The notes under the pieces: model-generated
Databases searched by the model: none
What the model was told of the DNA's origin: nothing
Seen by the model: only the letters and a program-made list of their open reading frames with translations
In this document: in pieces, positions 50,789-61,154 of the stretch
How the letters are laid out: each line of letters starts with the position of its first letter
Numbering within the stretch: position 1 is the stretch's first letter
Made by a program: the position numbers and the translations under genes
NCBI GenBank assembly: GCA_947570695.1
Contig: CANOVB010000004.1
Span: 33,092-97,091 of the forward strand
Source of the DNA: an uncultured Clostridium sp.
GTDB taxonomy: Bacteria; Bacillota; Clostridia; TANB77; CAG-508
Reading direction: 5' to 3'
Length of the DNA: 64,000 bases

Positions 50789-52358
50789 ATCTTGTTTTGC
50801 CCCGCATTTTTGCTAAATATTCAAGTCCCTTTTCTATACTTTCAGTACTATCTAAATGAATATATATTTCATCTTCTTTTGTAAATCTTATTATATCATC
50901 ATATTTTTTTGGTTCTGGAATGCTTACTCCATTTTCTATTGCTATAAATTTTAACTCTAAATAAAACTTTTCATAATATCTTGTTGCCTGAAAATTAACA
51001 CTACTTAAATCTAATCCACTTCTTAATATGTCTTTTACAAAATATGGATTTTGAGTTAAAAATCTGCTTTGTAAGATTTCTTCTGGTTTAATTTTTCCTT
51101 TTAACTCTTCATATATTTTTTTATATTCATCTTCTGTAAATTCCTTTTTTGTATCTTCTAATGTCATATAATCATTTCTTAAACATTCTAATACAGATAA
51201 AAAATTATTTTCTCTAACAGTTTCTCTATTAAAAGGAACTCCTAATTTTTTATAATAATCAATAACTTCTTCATCTTGCATTCCTTTTGTAAAAACATTT
51301 AAAGATCCTAAATTAATTCTCATATTTAATAATTCTGGATTAACAGAAACAATATTCTCAAATATGGCTCTTTGAAACAAATAATCTTCTGGTATTTCTC
51401 CTTCAAATTTTATTTGTTCATCTTTTATTTTATCTGCAATTTTTCTAGCCTCTTCTGGATAATTCCCTAAAACAAATTTCCTCGGCATTTTTAAAATATT
51501 AGTAGGATCCTGAAGCAAACACTGCACAATATAATCATTATCACTTAAAGCAAATTTAGGAACTTCTTCACTATATAAAATATTATTCGCTTTTAAGTAA
51601 TTCATTGTTTTAGTTTTCATTTCTTGTGTTATAAAGCTTTGTTTGGTTTGCAAACTAAAAACTTCATCTAATCTATCCAAATATGGAATATATTGTTCTA
51701 TATTTTCTTCTACTGCTTTTTGCAATAAATCACTAAATTTAGAAAAATCATCTTTATTAAAAATTCCGAATAATTGCATAATATTTTCAGGACTTCCAGA
51801 TGTAATAAATGCTTCATCTATTTTAGAATCTCTTATTTGAATATCTGCTAATTCTTGTGGGGTTTTAACTTTTGCAATATATTCAGCAAACTCGCTAAAT
51901 TCTATACTCTTTCTTAATAAATCAACTTTTTGTAAAGCCTCATCTATTAAACCTTCTTTGCCATCAATTATTTGAATAACATCTTCTATTTTTAAATAAT
52001 AACTTGTCATACATTTCTCTAACTGTTCTATCATGAATGCTGACAAATCATCATCATCTTTTATCATCTCAATGCATCTATCATTACTATTAGAATTATA
52101 TAAAATAAAGAAATCTTCTAATTTAAAGTCTTCTGCTCCGCTTACAAGTTTTGATTTTAAATATTCAAAAACTTCTCCTTCATTTCTAAATCTTGACCTA
52201 TAATTATTAAAAGATATGAATTTTTCTAAAGTATCAGAATTAAAACTATAACCATGTCTAATAGCATAGGTTACAGTTTTAGCATCTATTTTTTCTACAC
52301 TAAAAGTATCAATAATATTAGGGTTAATTCTAATTCTTATACTATCAATAAAATTCAT
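50757..52358 (-). CDS. Large helical hypothetical protein, probably the 5' part of a split gene
   Basis: 533 residues, soluble, with helical repeat-like segments and many Asp/Glu/Lys; no recognised domain. The last residues (MRGKTRFACNARPRKI) do not look like the rest. A one-base change in the A-run before TGCGGGGC (about 50806-50812) would join LEYLAK directly to CGAKQDLLVMLD of the next frame, making one protein of about 1030 residues. The two frames overlap by 32 bases. ATG at 52358 follows AGGAG. Confidence 0.72.
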   Translation of the reverse strand: MNFIDSIRIRINPNIIDTFSVEKIDAKTVTYAIRHGYSFNSDTLEKFISFNNYRSRFRNEGEVFEYLKSKLVSGAEDFKLEDFFILYNSNSNDRCIEMIKDDDDLSAFMIEQLEKCMTSYYLKIEDVIQIIDGKEGLIDEALQKVDLLRKSIEFSEFAEYIAKVKTPQELADIQIRDSKIDEAFITSGSPENIMQLFGIFNKDDFSKFSDLLQKAVEENIEQYIPYLDRLDEVFSLQTKQSFITQEMKTKTMNYLKANNILYSEEVPKFALSDNDYIVQCLLQDPTNILKMPRKFVLGNYPEEARKIADKIKDEQIKFEGEIPEDYLFQRAIFENIVSVNPELLNMRINLGSLNVFTKGMQDEEVIDYYKKLGVPFNRETVRENNFLSVLECLRNDYMTLEDTKKEFTEDEYKKIYEELKGKIKPEEILQSRFLTQNPYFVKDILRSGLDLSSVNFQATRYYEKFYLELKFIAIENGVSIPEPKKYDDIIRFTKEDEIYIHLDSTESIEKGLEYLAKMRGKTRFACNARPRKI

Positions 52359-52367
52359 TTTTCTCCT

Positions 52368-54392
52368 CTATTCCCAAAAGCATATCATGTATTTTGTTTT
52401 ATAATATTCTTCTGGTGAATGTCTTTCCATATAACTTTTTTCAGATAAAATCCCACTTGATAAACCTACTAAAAACATATAAATTGTAATTATTGCTAAA
52501 AAGTAATTTAAAATCTTTTTTGCTTCTTCGCTTTTAAAATAACTATATAACCACATAAATATTAATATTCCTGATAAAATTAACATCCATGAGTAATCTA
52601 TTAAATATCTTTGACTACTTCCTGCCATTGCTATACTTACTATTGCAAGAAGTAATCCTATTATAGTTAAACTATTTATTATAATTTTTAATTTTTTGTT
52701 TTCAATTTTTTTATTTATTTTTATTATAAAAAAGTTTAAAAAGCATATTGGTGCTATTATAAATAACCCACCTATCATATTTTCAATATAATAATATCCA
52801 TAAAAATTAATTAATTTGTTGTGATTTGTAATAAATGGAAAATCTGGTATAAAATTTGGTATGCTGAAAAAGTTAGTTATTATTCCCATAGGAATTGTTG
52901 CTAATCTATTACTTAAAGCTAGCATATTATTTATTGTAATTTGATATTTAGCTCCAAATTCAAATATATTTCCAAATCTAATGTAATTATATATCATTAA
53001 AGCAATTCCTACAGTTATGTATGGAATTCCTACACTTATTGTTAGTTTTATTAATGGCTTTTTGTTTGTTTTTAATTGCTTTATATTTTCTATAAGTAAA
53101 TATATTAAATATGGAACTATTATAAGTGATACAAGAAGTGCTGTTGGTCTACAAGCAACTGATAATGATAAAAACAGTGAGCCCCAAAATATATTTAAAT
53201 ATTTATTTTTTTCATTTTCAAATGATTTTAATATAAAAAATATTCCTTGTAAAGAAAAATATACAGCTGCAACTATTACTAATTCATATACTCTTGCCAT
53301 TCCATTAGCATACAAAATTGAACTTCCAGAACATATTATTATTAAAAAGTATACTACAAACTTAAATGGTATTTTTTCAAAAAACATATTCAAAATTTTT
53401 AATAATATTTCTTTAAATAAAACAAAAATTAACATTGAAAATATAAATACTACAATTGGTATTTCCAAGTATTTTTTTGTAATTAAGAAAAATGGCAAGA
53501 AAGATATTAATGCAGGTAATATTCCAAAATATACATATTGTTTTCCATTGTAATATGCTGTATCCCACATATAATCTACATCTCTTTGTATGCCTGTACT
53601 TCCTCTTGCAAATGCATCATATTTATTTTCTAAATTTAAAAATTTTTCTGTTGGCTCTTTTAATAAATGAAATTGACCTTTAGATAAAGCCTCTACAAAG
53701 TCATGACTATAAAAATTTGCTTCTGTAACATTTGTTGAAAAATTATTTATCCAAGCAAGTAGTGCAAAAAGCACTGCTATTATTGATATTAATATAATTT
53801 CTTGATTTAAATCTTTTACTGAATATTCTTTATTAAATATCTTTGCATTTTTTAAAGAATAAATAAATGTTAAAATTCCAAACACTAATGTAAATCTTAT
53901 AAAATTAAATTCAAATGGAATATTTTCGTTTATTATTACTTTATCTACATTTTCATATAAGTCTTTATTTAAAACTATTATTAAAGATTCTGTTTTTCCA
54001 GATAAATATAACGGCATATATTTTGATTTTTCATAACTTGGAATATACTTTTTTGATACTAAACTTTGATATTCTGTACTTGTCTCATCTTCAAAATATA
54101 CTTGATATTCTACTACATCTTCTATATCTTTTAATTCTAATTTCACAGATACTGTTTTTTCATTTATTTTTGGGACTTGAATAAAAATTCTTTCTTCGTC
54201 TTCACCATAATATTTTAATTGTAAATTACCATTATAATTATTTTCTAAATTACTTTGCTTTTTAGCTAAACCATCTGAATTATAAGTTCTTTTTGCATAT
54301 TTTCCAAATAAATTGCAATAAGAAGTAATGTTAAAAACAATTACTTCTAAAACTAATGCAACTATTAATATTATAAAATATTTTTTATTCAT
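52368..54392 (-). CDS. Polytopic membrane protein, GT-C glycosyltransferase-like
   Basis: 674 residues. One N-terminal membrane helix, an extracytoplasmic beta-rich region (about 35-160), then ten or more helices. Loop motifs such as NFYSHDFVEALSKGQ, WDTAYYNGKQYVYFG and CRPTALL after a short helix resemble lipid-linked-sugar GT-C enzymes, but no family motif is decisive. It sits 44 bases downstream of the flavoprotein gene, suggesting a shared role in surface glycan formation. Confidence 0.72.
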   Translation of the reverse strand: MNKKYFIILIVALVLEVIVFNITSYCNLFGKYAKRTYNSDGLAKKQSNLENNYNGNLQLKYYGEDEERIFIQVPKINEKTVSVKLELKDIEDVVEYQVYFEDETSTEYQSLVSKKYIPSYEKSKYMPLYLSGKTESLIIVLNKDLYENVDKVIINENIPFEFNFIRFTLVFGILTFIYSLKNAKIFNKEYSVKDLNQEIILISIIAVLFALLAWINNFSTNVTEANFYSHDFVEALSKGQFHLLKEPTEKFLNLENKYDAFARGSTGIQRDVDYMWDTAYYNGKQYVYFGILPALISFLPFFLITKKYLEIPIVVFIFSMLIFVLFKEILLKILNMFFEKIPFKFVVYFLIIICSGSSILYANGMARVYELVIVAAVYFSLQGIFFILKSFENEKNKYLNIFWGSLFLSLSVACRPTALLVSLIIVPYLIYLLIENIKQLKTNKKPLIKLTISVGIPYITVGIALMIYNYIRFGNIFEFGAKYQITINNMLALSNRLATIPMGIITNFFSIPNFIPDFPFITNHNKLINFYGYYYIENMIGGLFIIAPICFLNFFIIKINKKIENKKLKIIINSLTIIGLLLAIVSIAMAGSSQRYLIDYSWMLILSGILIFMWLYSYFKSEEAKKILNYFLAIITIYMFLVGLSSGILSEKSYMERHSPEEYYKTKYMICFWE

Positions 54393-54436
54393 TTTTTTCC
54401 CTTACTATTCATATGCTTTTTTCTACTTAATCTCAT

Positions 54437-55999
54437 TTAATTAGATTTTTCCTCATGATATTCTTTTTCTGTATTTACATTCCAAATATTATCTTTAGTC
54501 TCTATTCCTTGTTTTATATTTTTTACTGCTTCAAATGATGTTGCCATTGAATGATCCATATTATTATATCTATGTTGTCCATTTCTTCCTACACAATATA
54601 AATTACTAAATTTATTTAAATATTCTATAACTTTATCAAAGTTCTCATAAGTATCAAAATATGCTGGATATGCTTTCTTTACTTTTTCTCTGTGTGTATC
54701 TAATACATCTTTACTATCTATTATTTTTTTATCTTCTAATTCTTTTATTGCGAGTTTTACAAATTCCTCATCAGACATATTCCAATATTCGTCACTTTCA
54801 TTGCAAAAATACTCTAGTCCTATCCATACTGTTTCTTCTGGATTTTTTACTAAATATGGTGACCAGTTATTAAATATTTGTATTCTTCCAAATTTTACAC
54901 TTGGATCTTGTACATATATCCAACAATCAGGAATTATATTTCCTAAAGTTTTCATTTTTGTTTTATTTTCTAGGTTTAATTTTTTTACTAAAACACCTAC
55001 AGTTTGAAAATCTCTATATGGTAATCCAGATGCAATCTCAGCTATGCTTTTAGGTATTTTTTCTCCCTTAAAGCCTTCTACCAAATCCTTTACTGGCATT
55101 GATGAAATAAATATATCACCTTCTATTATTTCTAATTTTCCATTTACTTCACATTCTACACTTACTACTTTATTTTTTTCTATATTTATTTTCTTAACTG
55201 AATATCCTTTTTGAATTTTTCCTCCATTTTCTTGTACTTTCTCAGCTAAAGTTTCCCAAAGTTGACCTGGACCATATTTTGGATACCAAAATTGTTCTAT
55301 TAGTGATGTTTCGCCCTTTCCGTTTTTCTTAAATCCAAAAATTTTTGAAAAAGCATCTTTTATAACAGCTGTAATTGAAAGTCCTTTTACTCTTTGAGCT
55401 CCCCAATCTGCTGATATTTCTTTTGGATGCCTTCCCCATAGTTTATATGTGTATTTTTCAAAAAACAATCCATATAGTTCTTTTCCAAATCTATTAATAT
55501 AAAAATTCTCTAGAGAATCTTCTTTCTTTTTTACAAATATTGATTTTAAATAACTAAATCCTGCTTTTATTGTTCTAAATAATCCCATGTTTGTAAATGT
55601 TTGTAATTTCAAACTTATTGGATAATCAAAAAATTTATTCAATGTATATATTCTTGATACTCTAGTTCTTACAAGCATTACATGGTCTTCTTTTTCTGGG
55701 TTTGGACCTCCTTTTTTTAATGGTTTTTCTCTTCCCAATTTCTCATCGTCAAATGAGTTTTCTCCTTGAATAGGCATTAATCTTTCCCAAAAGTCCATTA
55801 CTTCTTTGTCTTTTGAGAAAAATCTGTGTCCTCCTATATCCATTCTGTTTCCATTATACTTTACTGTTCTTGATATTCCACCTATCTCTTCTGTTTCTTC
55901 TAATATAGTTACATCATATTCTTTATTATTGTCCTTTATAAGTTCATAGCCAGCTGTTAATCCAGCTGGTCCAGCCCCAATTATTATAACTTTTTTCAT
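54437..55999 (-). CDS. FAD-dependent oxidoreductase, UDP-galactopyranose-mutase-like
   Basis: 520 residues. N-terminal FAD-binding motif [19 protein letters not shown], then [10 protein letters not shown] and [13 protein letters not shown] central [17 protein letters not shown] and a C-terminal [18 protein letters not shown] complete the pattern of UDP-galactopyranose-mutase-like proteins, which are longer than classic Glf. Likely sugar isomerisation or a related reaction for surface polymers; the substrate is inferred. Confidence 0.87.
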   Translation of the reverse strand: MKKVIIIGAGPAGLTAGYELIKDNNKEYDVTILEETEEIGGISRTVKYNGNRMDIGGHRFFSKDKEVMDFWERLMPIQGENSFDDEKLGREKPLKKGGPNPEKEDHVMLVRTRVSRIYTLNKFFDYPISLKLQTFTNMGLFRTIKAGFSYLKSIFVKKKEDSLENFYINRFGKELYGLFFEKYTYKLWGRHPKEISADWGAQRVKGLSITAVIKDAFSKIFGFKKNGKGETSLIEQFWYPKYGPGQLWETLAEKVQENGGKIQKGYSVKKINIEKNKVVSVECEVNGKLEIIEGDIFISSMPVKDLVEGFKGEKIPKSIAEIASGLPYRDFQTVGVLVKKLNLENKTKMKTLGNIIPDCWIYVQDPSVKFGRIQIFNNWSPYLVKNPEETVWIGLEYFCNESDEYWNMSDEEFVKLAIKELEDKKIIDSKDVLDTHREKVKKAYPAYFDTYENFDKVIEYLNKFSNLYCVGRNGQHRYNNMDHSMATSFEAVKNIKQGIETKDNIWNVNTEKEYHEEKSN

Positions 56000-56122
56000 T
56001 CTTAATTCCCTAACTTAAATTTATTTACAAAAAAGCAAATAATATTTTCTAAGTGACTTTGCCACAAAATTTTATTATTAAATGCTCTAATAAGTCATTA
56101 TGTACATTATTTTTAAAAATAT

Positions 56123-57130
56123 CTATTCGAATTTTATTCCTAAATGATCATATCCACTAGCTGTTACTACTCTTCCTCTTGGTGTTCTCGCTAAAAATCC
56201 TATTTGCATTAAATATGGCTCATATACATCTTCTATTGTTTCTACTTCTTCATTTAAAGTTGCTGCTAATGTTTCTACTCCAACAGCTCTTCCCGAATAC
56301 TTATATATTATTGTTTCTAATATTTTTCTATCTGTATTGTCTAATCCCAAATCATCAATATCTAATTTTTCTAATGCTAGTTTTGTTATCTCTAGGCTTA
56401 AATTTCCATCTCCTAAAACTATAGCATAATCTCTTACTCTTTTTAACAATCTATTTGCAATTCTTGGTGTCCCTCTAGATCTTTTCGCAAGTTCTGTTGC
56501 AGCATCTTTTGTAATATCTATATTTAGTAGCCTACTTGATCTTTCTATAATTGTTGTCAAATCTTTTACTGAATATAGTTCTAATTTTTCTACTATTCCA
56601 AATCTATCTCTAAGTGGAGTTGATAGTGAGCCTACTCTTGTAGTTGCTCCTACTAAAGTAAATTTTGGCAAATCTAGTCTTATAGATTTTGCAGTTGAAC
56701 CTTTTCCTATAACTATATCCACACAATAATCTTCTAATGCAGGATATAAAATTTCTTCTATATTTTTATTTAATCTATGTATCTCATCTATAAATAAAAC
56801 ATCATTTTCAGCTAAATTAGTAAGTAGTGCTGCTAAGTCTCCTGGCCTTTCTATTGCTGGACCAGAAGTTATTTTTATATTAGATTCTAATTCATTTGCT
56901 ATAATATTTGAAAGTGTTGTTTTTCCAAGACCTGGTGGCCCATATAGTAAAACATGGTCTAAAGCTTCTCCTCTTTTTTTAGCAGCTTCTATATATATTT
57001 TCATATTTTCTTTTACTTTATTTTGTCCTATATATTCACTTAGCTTTTGTGGTCTTAATGATACTTCTTCAATTTCTTCATCACGTGTTAAATTTGGATT
57101 TAAAATATTTTCCAAGTCTTTTTCCCCCAA
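56123..57130 (-). CDS. ruvB: Holliday junction branch-migration ATPase RuvB
   Basis: 335 residues. Hexameric motor acting with RuvA/RuvC (not in this window). [11 protein letters not shown] at the start, Walker [14 protein letters not shown] near 62, Walker [12 protein letters not shown] near 113, [19 protein letters not shown] near 160, and the winged-helix end with [16 protein letters not shown]. Normal length. Confidence 0.97.
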   Translation of the reverse strand: MGEKDLENILNPNLTRDEEIEEVSLRPQKLSEYIGQNKVKENMKIYIEAAKKRGEALDHVLLYGPPGLGKTTLSNIIANELESNIKITSGPAIERPGDLAALLTNLAENDVLFIDEIHRLNKNIEEILYPALEDYCVDIVIGKGSTAKSIRLDLPKFTLVGATTRVGSLSTPLRDRFGIVEKLELYSVKDLTTIIERSSRLLNIDITKDAATELAKRSRGTPRIANRLLKRVRDYAIVLGDGNLSLEITKLALEKLDIDDLGLDNTDRKILETIIYKYSGRAVGVETLAATLNEEVETIEDVYEPYLMQIGFLARTPRGRVVTASGYDHLGIKFE

Positions 57131-57136
57131 ACTGCT

Positions 57137-57382
57137 TTAATTTAAACCAGTGTCATATTCCATTTCTTCCATAAAAGGAAATATTTCTTTTACTCTTTTT
57201 AGTGTATATATCGCATTTTTTTGATGTGGACACTTCTCTGGTGCATTTATTAATTCATTTTTATAACAATTTTTTGTTAATTTATAAATTAAATATCTGC
57301 AATTTAAATAATTATAATATATCTTATATCCATTATCTAAATCTTCCCAAAACATCTCAAAAGTATATTTCTTTTCTTCCAC
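57137..57382 (-). CDS. Small hypothetical protein, 81 residues
   Basis: Soluble, rich in Tyr, Lys and Glu; starts MEEKKYTFEMFWEDLDNGYK and has a Cys/His cluster (CPHQKNAIYTL). ATG follows GGAATAC. It is 6 bases upstream of ruvB, so it is probably translated with it. The type is common near ruvB in Clostridia as far as I recall, but no function is known. Confidence 0.72.
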   Translation of the reverse strand: MEEKKYTFEMFWEDLDNGYKIYYNYLNCRYLIYKLTKNCYKNELINAPEKCPHQKNAIYTLKRVKEIFPFMEEMEYDTGLN

Positions 57383-57404
57383 CTTTATGTATTCCTTTCA
57401 AATT

Positions 57405-58091
57405 TTAGCCAAGTAATGTCATTAACATTCCTACTCCTGTTATGAAAAAGCTTACACCTACAATATATATAATCATTAAAGATGATTTTGGAACTGGCAT
57501 ATAAACTTCTTCTGGTTTTTTCTCATTTATTCTAAATTCAATCTTATCTCCTACTGTTGGTACTTGATTTGTTCTATATTTTTCTGTACATTTATCATAT
57601 ACTTGTTCATTATATGTATATTGATATACTGGAGCAAAGGCTTCTGTTCCATTTGATAATTCTACACTTTTTAAATCAATACATTCTGCTTGTACAACTT
57701 TTTTACATCTTCTTTGAGATATATCTTCAAGTACTCCTGGAATTATAAGTAATGTTAATCCAACAATTCCTATTCCTACTGAAAGACATATTGGTAGAAA
57801 ATAGTTTGTAGAATATCCTTTATTAAATAATGGTGCCCATTCATTAATAGCTGGAAGAATAATACACGCTAAACCTGTTATTGTAAATATTCCTCCTGTC
57901 ATTTGTTTTCTAGCTAATGCAATAACTCCTAACACTAAAAATAATTGTCCACAAGTCATTATTGAAAATGTTACTTGATTTTCTCCTGTAAAATAACACA
58001 TTAATGCGATTGATAATACCGCCCAAATCATGCATGCCCATGATATTATTGTATCATGTACTTTAAATCTTTCATTTGTTACTTCTTTCAT
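57405..58091 (-). CDS. Membrane protein with DUF3592-like domain
   Basis: 228 residues from the ATG at 58091 (MKEVTNERFKVHDT). The longer frame to 58148 adds a Lys-rich stretch without a better start, while GGAAGGAA precedes 58091. About five helices in residues 15-135, then a soluble beta part (VQAECIDLKSVELSNGTEAFAPVYQY, split by residues) of DUF3592 style, and a final helix. Function unknown. Confidence 0.7.
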   Translation of the reverse strand: MKEVTNERFKVHDTIISWACMIWAVLSIALMCYFTGENQVTFSIMTCGQLFLVLGVIALARKQMTGGIFTITGLACIILPAINEWAPLFNKGYSTNYFLPICLSVGIGIVGLTLLIIPGVLEDISQRRCKKVVQAECIDLKSVELSNGTEAFAPVYQYTYNEQVYDKCTEKYRTNQVPTVGDKIEFRINEKKPEEVYMPVPKSSLMIIYIVGVSFFITGVGMLMTLLG

Positions 58092-58276
58092 TTTTCTTTT
58101 ATTCCTTCCTTTGAATTTAGTTTTTATATAACATTTTATTATATACAATATTAATAAAATTCTAAATGCCTTTTTCTTAAGTTTTTTTTATTTTTAAAAC
58201 TAATACTTCGTAATTATTTTATCATAAATTTATATTATATCTATATTTTTTTGAAAAAATATTTAAAATTTTTTTA

Positions 58277-60343
<2,067 letters not shown>

Positions 60344-60374
60344 TTATAATAATTTACTTTTATATGAATTTTTA

Positions 60375-61028
60375 TTATTTTTCTTCTTTAAATAAATCTT
60401 TTCCATTTTTTAAGTAATCATATCCTGAGAATATTGTTGCTATTACTGATATTAGCATAAGAATTGAAGTAATAACATTTAAAACTATTTCTCCTGAAGA
60501 CATGTATATTTTTACGCTACTTGTTATTGCTTCTGCATTATTTGTTGTTGCAATCATAAAGTCAAAGAAATTAAATTTATTTGTAAACATTAATATGATT
60601 GCTAACATTTGTGTAACTGTTTTTAGTTTGCCCCAAATTGAAGCTGCTATTACTTTTCCACCTTTTTCTACAGCTATTAATCTATATCCTGATACTATAA
60701 ATTCCCTACTAAGTACAACAACTGGTATCCAAGCTGGGATCTTTCCAAATTCTACTAACATTACAAGTGCTGATAAAACTAAAATTTTATCAGCAAGCGG
60801 ATCTAAAAATTTTCCAAAAGTTGTAACTTGATTTCTTGAACGAGCAATATACCCATCTAATTTATCTGTTATAGCAGCAATTATAAAAATAATGTTCATT
60901 ATCCAGAAATAACTTGGCAATCCTAAAAATTCTCCTGTTATTATTTCCATGATTCCTAAATATCCTGCTATAACAAATATTGGAACTAATATCATTCTAA
61001 AAATAGTTAATTTATTTGCTAAATTCAT
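60375..61028 (-). CDS. pgsA: CDP-diacylglycerol--glycerol-3-phosphate 3-phosphatidyltransferase
   Basis: Makes phosphatidylglycerol phosphate in the membrane. 217 residues with about five helices and the complete CDP-alcohol phosphotransferase motif D-x2-DG-x2-AR-x8-G-x3-D-x3-D, seen as DKLDGYIARSRNQ then FGKFLDPLADK near 52-80. Starts MNLANKLTIFRMILVP as in the family. Slightly longer in the middle loop than typical. Confidence 0.94.
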   Translation of the reverse strand: MNLANKLTIFRMILVPIFVIAGYLGIMEIITGEFLGLPSYFWIMNIIFIIAAITDKLDGYIARSRNQVTTFGKFLDPLADKILVLSALVMLVEFGKIPAWIPVVVLSREFIVSGYRLIAVEKGGKVIAASIWGKLKTVTQMLAIILMFTNKFNFFDFMIATTNNAEAITSSVKIYMSSGEIVLNVITSILMLISVIATIFSGYDYLKNGKDLFKEEK

Positions 61029-61154
61029 ATTTTTTACCTTCTCTTTCGGATTTTTATAATATATTTAAATCATACTCTGATTTTTGTAATATCCATATTT
61101 AAATAATATTTTTATTTTTTATAACATATAGCCTTCTAAATTTAGTAATTTTAT

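Noticed and set aside
53017-53553. Long plus-strand open frame of 178 codons.
   Set aside because: It is the mirror of the GT-C-like membrane gene on the minus strand and its composition is that of a reverse translation of helices.
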